From positions 169 through 53,210 of the forward strand of contig NZ_AXAS01000060.1 of assembly GCF_000472925.1 (NCBI RefSeq): a stretch of DNA of 53,042 nucleotides, read 5' to 3'. Positions 45,672-53,042 of the stretch are shown piece by piece (positions within the stretch are counted from its first letter, which is position 1; the number at the start of each line of letters is the position of its first letter). The notes below the pieces were generated by a model. That model was not told the origin of the DNA. It did no database searches and worked only from the letters and a program-made list of their open reading frames with translations. The position numbers and the translations under genes are program-made. This DNA comes from Bradyrhizobium sp. Ec3.3 (lineage in GTDB: Bacteria > Pseudomonadota > Alphaproteobacteria > Rhizobiales > Xanthobacteraceae).

Positions 45672-45809
45672 TTACAAGCCGGGCGGCATCCGGATCAAGA
45701 GACTGATTGCGACGACCAGCAGGCAGAAGCTGCTCGACAGGACGAACAGGAAGAAGTCGTCCATCGAGAATTCGCTGTGGCGCTTGCGTCGGTCGGGATC
45801 ATTCGACAT
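45672..45809 (-). CDS. Small single-pass membrane protein, 45 aa
   Basis: From ATG 45809 (AAGGG before it) the peptide has a charged head MSNDPDRRKRHSEFSMDD and one transmembrane helix FFLFVLSSSFCLLVVAISLLI. It is too short for a family call but the composition is that of a real small membrane protein. It is one of several short minus-strand genes in this stretch. Confidence 0.55.
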   Translation of the reverse strand: MSNDPDRRKRHSEFSMDDFFLFVLSSSFCLLVVAISLLIRMPPGL

Positions 45810-45905
45810 CCACTTGCCCTTTGCAAAGCTTCTGATACCGGCCCGCCGTCTCAACGGGCCGCCTGGGGATTTCGTTCTGCGAGAACAGGACGGGGCAGGG
45901 GACCT

Positions 45906-46088
45906 TCAGGGCCCGTCGCTGCGGTCATGGTCGCTGTCGTCTTGGCCGCTGTCTTCAAGCAGATTGAGCGCGGTGTCGACCTGCTCGATGAGGCGTTCGA
46001 TTTGATCGCGCTCATGCGGGCCGGGGTCGCCCTTGAGCCGCTCTAAGAGCTCCTGCTTGCGCGCGAGTAGGTTTGCCATGGTGCTCAT
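45906..46088 (-). CDS. Small coiled-coil hypothetical protein, 60 aa
   Basis: From ATG 46088 the peptide reads MSTMANLLARKQELLERLKG, then PHERDQIERLIEQVDTALNLLED and an acidic Asp/Ser tail. The heptads suggest a coiled-coil dimer. A second ATG lies at 46079. Function unknown. Confidence 0.6.
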   Translation of the reverse strand: MSTMANLLARKQELLERLKGDPGPHERDQIERLIEQVDTALNLLEDSGQDDSDHDRSDGP

Positions 46089-46156
46089 TGCAACCTGACA
46101 AGCCGCTCGACCGTGCAAGGTTCCCCTTCAAGTCGCAGGGAAGACTTGAGGATATG

Positions 46157-46183
46157 CCGGGCCCGGCAGCTCCGGGCCCGGCG
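46157..46183 (-). terminator. Strong GC hairpin after the third barrel gene
   Basis: GCCGGGCCCGG, loop CAGCT, CCGGGCCCGGC is a perfect 11-bp stem. It lies 9 bases after the barrel gene stop. It lacks a T run, so termination may need Rho. Confidence 0.7.
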
Positions 46184-46191
46184 CTAGCACT

Positions 46192-46950
46192 TCAGTACTT
46201 GGCGACGACGGGGCCGGTGTTGAAGCGCCAGTTCACGCCGAGCATGAAGGTTTGCATGTTCTGGCGGAGCTCGACCGGGAACATCGGGAGATTCGCGCAA
46301 CCGGAATTGTTGATGCAGTTCAGCGTGTAGCCGTTTCTGCCGAAGTCGAAATAATTATACTCCGCCTTCAAGGAGACGTTCTGCAGCAGCGCATACTCAA
46401 TGCCGCCGCCAACCACGAATCCTGCCACGTTCCTCGAACCGATGAAATCGACCGAGGTCGCCGCGAAATCCGTCTGGGTCATGGTGTGGTTGAAATGGGC
46501 GAAGGCGGCACCGCCCTTGGCATAGAACAGCACACGATCGAATGCGTAGCCGATGCGGGCGGTGGCAGTGGCCATGCGATCGAGCTTGGTCGTCAGCAGG
46601 AAGCCAACAGGGCCGCCGGGCGGGATTGATGCCGTCGTGTCCTTCATGTCGGCCCAGTCGAACTGGCCTTCGATGCCGACCACGACGGAGCCGACCTGAT
46701 AGTCGCAGCCGCCCTGCACGCCGGCCAGCCATCCGCTGTCGTGGTTGGCATTGAACGTGAAGCCGGCAACAGGCTGTTGCTCGTTCATGCCGCGACCGCC
46801 GCCGCCATTGCCGCCGAGATAGCATCCGGTCCAGGAGAACGTCGGGACTGCAGGCGCCGCCTTGTAGGGCAACGACACGTCCGCCGCCATCGCCGATGTG
46901 GCCGTCGAGATGGCAAGGGCGATGAGGCCGGAAAGTGTTTTGATTTTCAT
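46192..46950 (-). CDS. Outer-membrane beta-barrel protein (Omp25/31 type)
   Basis: The 252-aa protein starts at 46950: signal peptide MKIKTLSGLIALAISTATSA, linker ADVSLPYKAAPAVPTF, then SWTGCYLGGNGGGGRG and barrel strands to VNWRFNTGPVVAKY. A Cys pair (LNCINNSGCANL) lies in a loop, and other Cys occur in TGCYLGG and GGCDYQVG. It is the third member of this family in the window and the most divergent. Confidence 0.88.
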   Translation of the reverse strand: MKIKTLSGLIALAISTATSAMAADVSLPYKAAPAVPTFSWTGCYLGGNGGGGRGMNEQQPVAGFTFNANHDSGWLAGVQGGCDYQVGSVVVGIEGQFDWADMKDTTASIPPGGPVGFLLTTKLDRMATATARIGYAFDRVLFYAKGGAAFAHFNHTMTQTDFAATSVDFIGSRNVAGFVVGGGIEYALLQNVSLKAEYNYFDFGRNGYTLNCINNSGCANLPMFPVELRQNMQTFMLGVNWRFNTGPVVAKY

Positions 46951-47209
46951 GGAAGTTTCGTCCTTCAAATTGACCTCAGCGCCGGTCCGGCGCGAGCGAG
47001 CGGAGTCACGCCGGCGCGTGGGAAAGGTCCTCTCGGTACCGGTTGCACCGTATCCAGCAGGCCGCTCAGCGGCTGTAACCGCCTGGCCACATCAGTGGTA
47101 TCAACATACTGCTAGCTACGTCGCCGAACGGACTGGCGCGTCAGATCATCAGTGTGAAGCGCAGTGCGGCTTGTCGTGCGAATAGTGGCGATGGGGCAAT
47201 TCGCGCCTA
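46951..47209. promoter_or_regulatory. Upstream region of the third barrel gene
   Basis: No gene is supported. The segment must hold the promoter of the barrel gene. I see no named operator. Confidence 0.35.
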
Positions 47210-47434
47210 TCAGCGCACCCCGGCCCACCTACGGCCGAACACCGGCGGTTTCGCCTTGACGGCCTCCCAGCCGAAGAAATGGTGGTTGCCGGACCAGGTA
47301 TGGACCAACGCGTTGCAGACACTGCACTTGAAGCTGCCGGCGTGCCTGGCCTCATGCTCCTCCCTCGTCGCAGTGTAGATCATGCTGCAGCTTGGGCAGG
47401 AGAATTCTTCGATCGTCCAGATGGTATTGGCCAT
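47210..47434 (-). CDS. Small zinc-ribbon-like protein, 74 aa
   Basis: The product has FSCPSCSMIY (Cys13, Cys16) and FKCSVCNALVHTW (Cys37, Cys40), the two knuckles of a zinc ribbon, followed by HHFFGWEAVKAKPPVF. The length and the H-x-W ending differ from the ribbon at 32492, so the two are analogous rather than close copies. Role unknown, nucleic-acid or protein binding possible. Confidence 0.75.
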   Translation of the reverse strand: MANTIWTIEEFSCPSCSMIYTATREEHEARHAGSFKCSVCNALVHTWSGNHHFFGWEAVKAKPPVFGRRWAGVR

Positions 47435-47612
47435 GGCAACGCGACGTGTTTGATGTGACCGGTCCAGTGTAGGTTCTGAGCGCTTGCACCCGGGTAAATC
47501 GATCGGCGTAAATCCGGTTAACGGCGGTTAGGCAAATCCGCCTTGCGGATTTGCAGTTCGGCGGTTGAACCATTTCCGGTGCGCCCGCGTCCCACGTTCG
47601 GTGGGGAGATCC

Positions 47613-47996
47613 ATGGCGCAATATTCGGTTCTGGAGCGGGTCGGGAAGGCGGGGAAGGCAGCGATGACGCTGCTTATCATACTGGCCGTCTTCCACGCCT
47701 TTGGGCCAAGCTCCGCGGTCCTCGACACGCCGATCAGCCAGCTGACCCTGAGCATGCTGATGGTGCCGCTGATCTGGATGATCATTCTGCTCGAATGCAT
47801 CAAGGGCGTCGGTGTGTTGCTGTTCGAGGCCATTGTCGGTCGCGACCGTGTTCATCTCTGGGGCACGGGCCCAGAGGACGAAGGCCATCAGCGTGACGCT
47901 ACCGACTCCGATGAACAACGGCCAGTCTCCAGCCCCGGGCTCAGACAAGCGGCATTGCCGGGCTGGCTCAGCCGAGGTCACAGCCAATCGCAGTGA
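47613..47996 (+). CDS. Membrane protein of unknown function, 127 aa
   Basis: The ATG at 47613 follows GGGGAG. MAQYSVLERVGKAGKAAMTL leads into two transmembrane helices (LLIILAVFHAFGPSSAVL; LSMLMVPLIWMIILLECIKGVGVLLF), then a polar tail of about 55 residues whose composition (GHQRDATDSDEQRPV) looks less constrained. No domain is recognised. The AI-2E-type permease follows in the same direction. Confidence 0.6.
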   Translation: MAQYSVLERVGKAGKAAMTLLIILAVFHAFGPSSAVLDTPISQLTLSMLMVPLIWMIILLECIKGVGVLLFEAIVGRDRVHLWGTGPEDEGHQRDATDSDEQRPVSSPGLRQAALPGWLSRGHSQSQ

Positions 47997-48161
47997 TCGG
48001 CCGGGCCGTGCCCGACCAAAATTTGCCAAGCGGCGCCGTGCAGCCGGGTCGTCTTGACGCCCGATCCGTGGCTGGCAATAAGGCGAGGCCTGCCCCGCGC
48101 GCCAATCGCGGCGGTCGATGGCGCCGGAAGTCGCGTTGATATTGCAAGGGAAGCTGCGCCT

Positions 48162-49250
48162 GTGAAAACCCTCCGCCAGTTCCTGACGGGAGAGGACATC
48201 GTCCAGCTTCTGATCCGGCTCGGCCTGCTCGCGCTCCTGATCATCTGGACCTTCTTCATCATCCGGCCCTTCGTGCCGATCCTGACCTGGAGCGCCGTGC
48301 TGGCGGTCGCGTTCTATCCGGCCTTTAGCTGGCTCGCCAAGCTGCTTGGCGGCCGTCCCAGGACGGCGGCGGTCATCCTCACCTTGATGACGCTCGGCAT
48401 CGTCATTGGCCCTGCGACCTGGCTGGGGCTGAGTGCGGTCGAGGGGGCGAGGGAGCTTGCGCGCCAGCTCGGCACCGGCGACCTCGCACTTCAGTCGGCG
48501 CCGGAGCAGATCAAGTCCTGGCCGATCATCGGCCCGCAGCTCTACGAGCTCTGGGAGCAGGCCTACAACAACATCCGCGCCGTGCTGCGCGAGGTGGCGC
48601 CGTATCTCCAGCCGCTGGCCGGACCGCTGCTGTCGCTCGCCGGCGATGCCAGCGTCGGGACGCTGCAGTTTCTCGTCTCGGTCTTCGTCGCCGGCTTCCT
48701 GTTTCCCCACGGGCCGCGGCTCGTCGCCGCCGGTCGTGGCTTTTTGTTTCGCATCGTGCCCGAGCAGAGCGAGCATTTCCTGGAGCTCGCGGGCGCGACC
48801 ATTCGCGCCGTGTCGCAAGGGGTGATCGGCGTTGCGATCGTTCAGGCGTTGCTCGCCGGTGTCGGCTTCAAGCTCGCAAGCGTGCCGAGCGCCGGCCTGC
48901 TCGCGTTCATCGTGCTGCTGCTGTCGATCGTGCAGATCGGCGCCTTCCTCGTCCTCCTACCCGTGATCATCTGGATCTGGACCGCAAAGGACGTCACCAC
49001 GGCGCTGCTGCTGACCGTGTTCCTCGTCCTCGTCGGCTTCATCGACACCATGTTGAAGCCGCTGGTGATGGGGCGCGGGCTCAACACGCCGACCATCGTG
49101 ATCTTCGTCGGCGTGATCGGCGGCACGCTCGCCCACGGCATCGTCGGCCTCTTCATCGGGCCGATCGTGCTGTCGGTGGCGTGGGAGTTGACGATGGCGT
49201 GGATCAGGACGGATCGAGCCGATGCCGGTGAGGGGAAGAAGGACGGCTAA
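48162..49250 (+). CDS. AI-2E family transporter
   Basis: I choose GTG 48162 (AAGGGA before it; MKTLRQFLTGEDIVQLLIRL), giving 362 aa, rather than the longer frame from 48054 whose extra 36 residues look non-coding. About eight transmembrane helices carry the family's features: FVPILTWSAVLAVAFYPAF, FLVSVFVAGFLFPHGPRL, GVIGVAIVQALLAGVGFKLA, and DTMLKPLVMGRGLNTPTIVIFVGVIGG-TLAHGIVGLFIGPIVL. Family members include AI-2 exporters and Na+/H+ antiporters, so substrate is open. Confidence 0.9.
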   Translation: MKTLRQFLTGEDIVQLLIRLGLLALLIIWTFFIIRPFVPILTWSAVLAVAFYPAFSWLAKLLGGRPRTAAVILTLMTLGIVIGPATWLGLSAVEGARELARQLGTGDLALQSAPEQIKSWPIIGPQLYELWEQAYNNIRAVLREVAPYLQPLAGPLLSLAGDASVGTLQFLVSVFVAGFLFPHGPRLVAAGRGFLFRIVPEQSEHFLELAGATIRAVSQGVIGVAIVQALLAGVGFKLASVPSAGLLAFIVLLLSIVQIGAFLVLLPVIIWIWTAKDVTTALLLTVFLVLVGFIDTMLKPLVMGRGLNTPTIVIFVGVIGGTLAHGIVGLFIGPIVLSVAWELTMAWIRTDRADAGEGKKDG

Positions 49251-49595
49251 TCTTGCTCTCGAAGAAGCGGCCGCCGACACATTTTCCCCGCCCAGCTGGC
49301 GGCCTTCAAGGCCCGCGCGCCCGACCAGATGCAAACGTCAAAGCTGATGGTCTACACCCGGCACTGTTGTCGGTAGTCTTCCACGCGGCATGGGAGCCGA
49401 TGCGGGTGGGGCAACGGGACGGACGTGAAAAAGGACCCGCCTCCGAGTCTGTGGGAAGAACGGAGGGAAATGCATCAAAAAAACATCGCCCTGCGGACTT
49501 GAAAACAAAGGTCCGGAGGCGGGGCCGCAAACGGCTATAGTAACGAGCGAGCGGCAATCCGAAGGCCACCGCCCGCCACATCAGACCTAGGAGGA
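49251..49595. other. Non-coding stretch with strong secondary structure
   Basis: No gene is supported. CCCGCCTCCG (49436-49445) can pair with CGGAGGCGGG (49514-49523), enclosing CGGAC/GTCCG, so a folded RNA of about 90 bases could form. The region leads into the small frame at 49596. Confidence 0.45.
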
Positions 49596-49754
49596 ATGAT
49601 GTGCGCGCAACCTAACATCGCGGCTCGCGTTCAGTCATCGGGAAAAAATGGTATCGCGGAGAAGGTGAGCCAGGGGTGCGTTGCAGCAACGTGCTTCTGC
49701 TGGCGATCAGCCAATCTCATCTTCAACGAGCATTCGTTTTCCGCTTCGCGCTAA
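49596..49754 (+). CDS. Possible 52-aa small protein with strong ribosome site
   Basis: TAGGAGGA immediately precedes ATGATG (49596). The frame reads MMCAQPNIAARVQSSGKNGI and ends LIFNEHSFSASR. It contains several Cys (CVAATCFC). No family is recognised and codon use is not decisive. The strong ribosome site is the main support. Confidence 0.35.
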   Translation: MMCAQPNIAARVQSSGKNGIAEKVSQGCVAATCFCWRSANLIFNEHSFSASR

Positions 49755-49781
49755 ACGGATGCCTCGTCGATACGGCCTATA

Positions 49782-50210
49782 TCAGTCAGATGCGCCCGGT
49801 TTCTTGGGTGCGCTGCTTTGCTGGAAGTGCTCAACGCCAGCGCCACCGATTTCAACCCAGGCATGCTTCGACTGCTCGAACACCGACCTGACCGGAGCCG
49901 GATTAGTTGCGTCCGCGATCGCGCCGACGGCAACGCCAATGAACGCAGGAAGATTGCTGGACTTCCAATAAACCGTCGAGCCGCAGAGCGTGCAAAAATA
50001 GCTATGCACCTTCCCGCCGCTAGCAGCAGCACGAGTGAACTCCTTCGGCTCTCCTGAGACGGCGATGGTCTCGGCGGGATAGAACGCACCGACCCCGAAC
50101 GGCGCGCCGGTTCGCCGCTGGCAATCGATGCAATGGCAGGCAACGACGAGTCTGGATGGTCCTGGAAGCGACAGCGTCACGGCGCCGCAACTGCATCGGG
50201 CAGTGGTCAT
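49782..50210 (-). CDS. GFA-family (Gfa/CENP-V domain) protein
   Basis: From ATG 50210 (GGAGACC before it) the 142-aa protein has the zinc-binding pattern of the glutathione-dependent formaldehyde-activating family: ARCSCGAVTLSLPGPS, ACHCIDCQRRTGAPFGVGAF and SYFCTLCGSTVYWKSS. Two zinc sites are expected. Most such proteins are uncharacterised and need not act on formaldehyde. The size is usual. Confidence 0.92.
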   Translation of the reverse strand: MTTARCSCGAVTLSLPGPSRLVVACHCIDCQRRTGAPFGVGAFYPAETIAVSGEPKEFTRAAASGGKVHSYFCTLCGSTVYWKSSNLPAFIGVAVGAIADATNPAPVRSVFEQSKHAWVEIGGAGVEHFQQSSAPKKPGASD

Positions 50211-50417
50211 CGGGGTCTCCTCTACCTTGTTGACCTGTGTGTGAGGCGGAGCGTCAAGTCTGGCCGCGCGAGAACGCCGAGACGATCTGAAGCGAACGCT
50301 GGCCGTGAGGGCTCGACGGCTCATCCGACGCACCGAAAGATCGTCAGCGGCCTAGAGCCGCCGGTTCGCGCTGGCGGGCCCACGGTTCGACGATACCCTG
50401 AGTGGAGGCATCCTTTT
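50211..50417. other. Intergenic region
   Basis: About 200 bases between two minus-strand genes. I see no gene, repeat or terminator with a T tract here. Confidence 0.4.
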
Positions 50418-50696
50418 TCAATGTCTGCGGGGCGCCCGAGGCTGTTGCACATCCTGCTGCGGGACGGCCTGCTGCTGCTGGAATAGAAGGCGCCGGTTTA
50501 CTTTACATATCACGTTCGACCGGCCGGACGCGGACGCCAGGCATTGCTCTCTCGTCTCATAAGAGCAGTCGCCGGAATAGCCGAGCTCCCCACCATAGAC
50601 GCACCAGGGATAATCATATGAAACCGGGGAAGCGGAGCCTGCGACTGCAGCGGTCCTGGCTGCGAGCAAGGCGAATATGACTAGCATCGTGCGCAT
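50418..50696 (-). CDS. DUF3551 domain-containing secreted protein
   Basis: From ATG 50696 (AGGAAAT about 9 bases before it) the 92-aa protein has a signal peptide (MRTMLVIFALLAARTAAVAG) and the DUF3551 pattern: YDYPWCVYGGELGYSGDCSY, REQCLASASGRSNVICKVN. Four Cys probably make two disulfides. The family is almost confined to Bradyrhizobium and relatives and supports that assignment. The tail is Gln/Pro-rich. Function unknown. Confidence 0.85.
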   Translation of the reverse strand: MRTMLVIFALLAARTAAVAGSASPVSYDYPWCVYGGELGYSGDCSYETREQCLASASGRSNVICKVNRRLLFQQQQAVPQQDVQQPRAPRRH

Positions 50697-50767
50697 GATC
50701 ATATTTCCTGTCGTGGTACATGAGGTTAGGGCGCGAAGAGTCCTGCCAGCATGAACCGGTTGGCCAG

Positions 50768-50857
50768 TCAAAGCGATGCAAGAATCTGCCAGATGATCAA
50801 CAGCACCACGATCACCAGCACGGCGTAGATGGTCCTGCGGCCGATCATTCTATTCAT
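50768..50857 (-). CDS. Possible tiny membrane peptide, 29 aa
   Basis: MNRMIGRRTIYAVLVIVVLL plus IIWQILASL forms one transmembrane helix after a basic head. The ribosome site is weak. A longer frame from 51001 exists but its first 48 residues look non-coding. Similar short hydrophobic genes are annotated in rhizobia. Confidence 0.4.
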   Translation of the reverse strand: MNRMIGRRTIYAVLVIVVLLIIWQILASL

Positions 50858-51176
50858 CTGACGAGCCTGTACGTCTTTGCCGGCTTGCGTCTCGGGTGGA
50901 GATTTGGGGGTAGCTGGCCACGGTTCAAGGCACGCGTGATGCCGATACGCGCGAACATTGTCGGGCCCACCGCGCTCAGCCACTCGGACTAGCGCTTCCA
51001 TAGCCGCTTGCCATTCGGGCGTCGTGCTGCCGCTTCGGCCGCGCGGTGATATGCTCCGTCCGTCCCCGCCGAAGATGATCCTGATCGGGCGGTGACCGGG
51101 CGGTGTGCAGTCCGGCAGACAGCGCGCATCCCATCGTCAAAGCGCCGACGTCAGGCACCTCGCAGATTACCGATTC
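50858..51176. other. Intergenic region
   Basis: About 320 bases with no supported gene. Several frames are open on both strands, but none has a plausible ribosome site with protein-like composition. Confidence 0.4.
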
Positions 51177-51422
51177 CTAGCCGTCCGGAACGGCAGCGAG
51201 CTCCTGCGTCCCGTGGGTTTGGAAAGCCGCTCCCGACTGAGGACTGATAGCTTCCTGGAGCGGCTGAGGGGTTATCTCATCACGTGCAAGGCGAGTGCGC
51301 GCACTGTGTCCGTTCATCGCTTTCACCGCCTCATTCTCATTGGCACAAAAAGCGATGCATCGTCGATCGGCAAACACGAGCCACTGACGAGAACCAACTT
51401 CCCTGATGACGTACTCGGTCAT
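51177..51422 (-). CDS. Small hypothetical protein, 81 aa
   Basis: MTEYVIREVGSRQWLVFADR followed by RCIAFCANENEAVKAMNGHSA is like the short DUF2188-type fold (beta strands then helix), often found in accessory regions. The C-terminal 35 residues (EITPQPLQEAISPQSGAAF) are low-complexity. Function unknown. It lies near decaying genes. Confidence 0.6.
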   Translation of the reverse strand: MTEYVIREVGSRQWLVFADRRCIAFCANENEAVKAMNGHSARTRLARDEITPQPLQEAISPQSGAAFQTHGTQELAAVPDG

Positions 51423-51521
51423 TGTCGAGTCTCCAGCAGCGAGTTGATTTCATTTTATGCCAACAGCGTTGCTCATTCATTAATCCGGCTTCGGTCCCAC
51501 TGCCACTGCGGCCGCCCCCCA

Positions 51522-52009
51522 TTATCGACGTTGCATGCACGCTTGCACGGACCCCTTGAGGCCGGGCCCCCCTTGGCCATACGGAGGCCGTCGCTCGGGC
51601 CTCGTCTTTGGACCTTGCGAGCTTTGCATCGAACCACGGATTGTTTGCTTCGGCGGCTTGGTTCGCCAAAGCTTAGGCCGTCGATCACCAGAGCCCAGAG
51701 CGACGAGCACCAATTGAGGCCAGCGTCCAGCCAGCCAGCGACAAGGACGTGCCTCGGCATGGCCGGCGGCCGCAACTTCGCTGTGAATGGGCGCCGACGG
51801 CTTTTGCTGAACCATGAACGCTTCATAAGCCGCCTTCCACTTCGCGATCAGCTCGGCGCGCTGCGCCGGCGTCAGGTCGCGGTGGATCAGGACTTCGTTG
51901 AGTGGGCATACCCACTCACCTTCAAAAAGTTGAGACTAGGCTGGACGTTCGCCGCCAGATGGGCGGAGCACAACAGAAGGACAACGAAATTTCCGAGAAC
52001 TCGGAACAC
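51522..52009 (-). pseudogene. Decayed small exported gene with a frameshift
   Basis: From GTG 52009 the minus strand encodes a signal-peptide-like start VFRVLGNFVVLLLCSAHLAA, then NVQPSLNF. At the T5 run (51928-51924) the frame must shift by one base to continue FEGEWVCPLNEVLIHRDLTP and AQRAELIAKWKAAYEAFMVQ. One missing T would join them. Beyond about 51800 the sequence no longer looks constrained. It is most likely a broken remnant of a small Rhizobiales exported gene. Function unknown. Confidence 0.55.
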
Positions 52010-52065
52010 TAGGCGGCGTCGCTAGGTTCTACACGTCGGGGGTAGGAATTGCGGAGCTATACTCC

Positions 52066-52287
52066 ATGGGTATCCAGATCGTGATGGACCACACAGGCGA
52101 CAGCAGATACTTTTTCGACCAAACTGACCGGGAGGGGTTGGCCAAGGCTGAGCGACGCTTTGGCAAGCTGATCGGCCAGGGATTTACAGCTGCCACCCGA
52201 ACAGCGACCGGCGATCTCAACATCGTACGGACATTTGATCCGACTGCTGATGAGACGCTGTTCTATCCGCGTCTCGTTGGCGGCTAG
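52066..52287 (+). CDS. Conserved hypothetical protein, 73 aa
   Basis: GGAG lies about 11 bases before ATG 52066. The protein reads MGIQIVMDHTGDSRYFFDQT and ends FDPTADETLFYPRLVGG, a conserved layout I know from small rhizobial proteins often found on symbiosis or genomic islands (memory, not searched). It is probably soluble. The next gene overlaps or closely follows, so they are likely co-transcribed. Confidence 0.75.
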   Translation: MGIQIVMDHTGDSRYFFDQTDREGLAKAERRFGKLIGQGFTAATRTATGDLNIVRTFDPTADETLFYPRLVGG

Positions 52288-52306
52288 CCCATTCGCTGCA
52301 TGGCAA

Positions 52307-52702
52307 ATGTTTTTGTTCAGACGCAGTAGTCTTGGCAGTAACGCGCGTTTGCGCGCCCTTCGTGCGCTCTATTCGAACTTTGTCGCGCAAAATCCTCCGG
52401 AGGCGCGTGCGCGTCGTCTTTTGCGAGAATGGTTAGTTCCTGAGCAGCGTGCGCAATTCGATGCCCAAGGTCATTTCGATGTTACCGGCTCTCACACGGG
52501 CCGACGATATCGAATTCGCCAAGGCACGATGAGGAATGTTCTGGAGATCGATGAACAAGGACAGGCGAAGATGGGATGGTGTTTCGTTCCCGCGCGTGCT
52601 CTAGCAGCCGGTGACGTGATGCTCGCGCAGAAGATCGCGCTCGAAACCGACGAAATGGCCGTCCTGTCGCTTGCCAACAAGTTTCCGCCGAAACTGTTGT
52701 GA
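52307..52702 (+). CDS. Conserved hypothetical protein, 131 aa
   Basis: From ATG 52307 the protein opens MFLFRRSSLGSNARLRALRA and continues to a conserved core: LLREWLVPEQRAQFDAQGHF, DVTGSHTGRRYRIRQGTMRN, MGWCFVPARALAAGDVMLAQ, KIALETDEMAVLSLANKF. An upstream TTG at 52235 would lengthen it and overlap the previous gene, so the start is uncertain. The core pattern recurs in island regions of rhizobia. Function unknown; the CxF...GD motif is not a known active site. Confidence 0.7.
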   Translation: MFLFRRSSLGSNARLRALRALYSNFVAQNPPEARARRLLREWLVPEQRAQFDAQGHFDVTGSHTGRRYRIRQGTMRNVLEIDEQGQAKMGWCFVPARALAAGDVMLAQKIALETDEMAVLSLANKFPPKLL

Positions 52703-52784
52703 CCGCCCCAGAGATCAAGCCGGTGAATCTGCTGATTTGTGGAGCTGTTTTGGGCTGGTCTGCGCAGGGGCGATGCCCGATCTA

Positions 52785-52869
52785 GATGTGGCCTGTCAGG
52801 AGGTTGTCCATCTGGTCTGAACCGAGGAAGCTGAGGTTGCGAAGCTTCAGTGTTCCAAGGAGAGACCAG
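52785..52869. mobile_element. Probable left end of an IS481-family element
   Basis: The stretch from about 52789 (TGTGGCCTGTCAGGAGG...) to the transposase start holds the expected place of the terminal inverted repeat. The other end is outside the window, so exact IS borders cannot be fixed. Confidence 0.45.
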
Positions 52870-53042
52870 ATGAACGTCCACAAGAATGCGCCTTTGACGC
52901 CCAAAGGTCGAGAGGCGATGGTCCGAAGCGTGGCGCAAGGCGGGCTCAGCCAGGCTGGCGCGGCCGATCTGTTCAATACGACACCGAAGACGGTGGCCAA
53001 ATGGGTCAAGCGGTTCCGCGCAGAAGGTGTGGAGGGATTGCG
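52870..53042 (+). CDS. IS481-family transposase, N-terminal part
   Basis: AAGGAGAG precedes ATG 52870. The frame reads MNVHKNAPLTPKGREAMVRS, then QGGLSQAGAADLFNTTPKTVAKWVKRFRAEGVEGL and leaves the window. This is the characteristic helix-turn-helix start of IS481-type DDE transposases. The catalytic domain lies beyond the right edge, so integrity cannot be judged. Confidence 0.88.
   Translation, partial: MNVHKNAPLTPKGREAMVRSVAQGGLSQAGAADLFNTTPKTVAKWVKRFRAEGVEGL

Noticed and set aside
48054..48161. Extended N-terminus of the AI-2E-type permease
   Set aside because: The extra 36 residues look non-coding, while GTG 48162 has a good ribosome site and a family-like start.
51473..51826. 117-aa minus-strand frame
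   Set aside because: It overlaps the decayed gene in another frame, has no good ribosome site and unnatural composition (many Arg, Ser, Pro).

Overview
The window looks like chromosomal DNA of a Bradyrhizobium-type alphaproteobacterium (Rhizobiales). It has high GC and many GTG or TTG starts. The core genes uvrA, ssb, gyrA, coaD, two cyclophilins, queA, asd and tgt follow one another. Omp25/31-type barrel proteins end in ...AKY, a DUF3551 protein is present, and several classic rhizobial intergenic palindromes occur (GAGCATGATC type, GTAGCCCGGATGGAGCG type, GTAGGGTGGGTTAGC type). The species is inferred from memory of these families; no search was run.

Layout. 1-8,430: small secreted or hypothetical genes, an acyl-CoA ligase with a DUF296 partner, a lone ATPase, and a MxaD-like/YVTN beta-propeller pair. 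8,450-13,900: on the minus strand uvrA, a 143-aa unknown, a HAD phosphatase and a nucleoside hydrolase, with an alphaproteobacterial SOS box (GAAC-N7-GAAC) before uvrA. 13,900-16,000: two outer-membrane barrel genes with near-identical terminators. 16,000-26,700: ssb (also with an SOS box), a DUF2306 protein, gyrA, a frameshifted secreted protein, kup, coaD, two cyclophilins flanking a TolA/TonB-like protein, and queA. 26,850-28,130: asd behind what looks like a complete transcription attenuator: promoter, leaderless Thr-rich leader peptide, and GC hairpin with a U7 tract. 28,170-31,140: a TetR regulator between a PepSY protein and a patatin-like lipoprotein, with two matching 19-bp palindromic operators. 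31,250-34,150: tgt (all four zinc ligands replaced), cysK and an orphan BrnA-like antitoxin. 34,200-39,780: a five-gene operon (flavin amine oxidase plus amino-acid ABC importer) with a divergent LysR regulator. 39,830-46,950: a caspase-like protease, a DMT permease interrupted by a stop codon, a hydrolase-type formyltransferase, several small proteins and a third barrel. 47,200-53,042: an accessory-looking stretch with lower coding density: AI-2E-type permease, GFA enzyme, DUF3551 protein, a decaying gene, two small conserved genes, and the start of an IS481-family transposase that runs off the right edge.

The strongest candidate for something undescribed is the asd leader at 27,958-28,126. 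By analogy with leaderless trp attenuators of rhizobia it could couple threonine supply to asd transcription and release a small RNA plus a peptide. Next are the TetR/patatin/PepSY operator pair and the zinc-less tRNA-guanine transglycosylase. No tRNA, rRNA, CRISPR array or replication origin was recognised.
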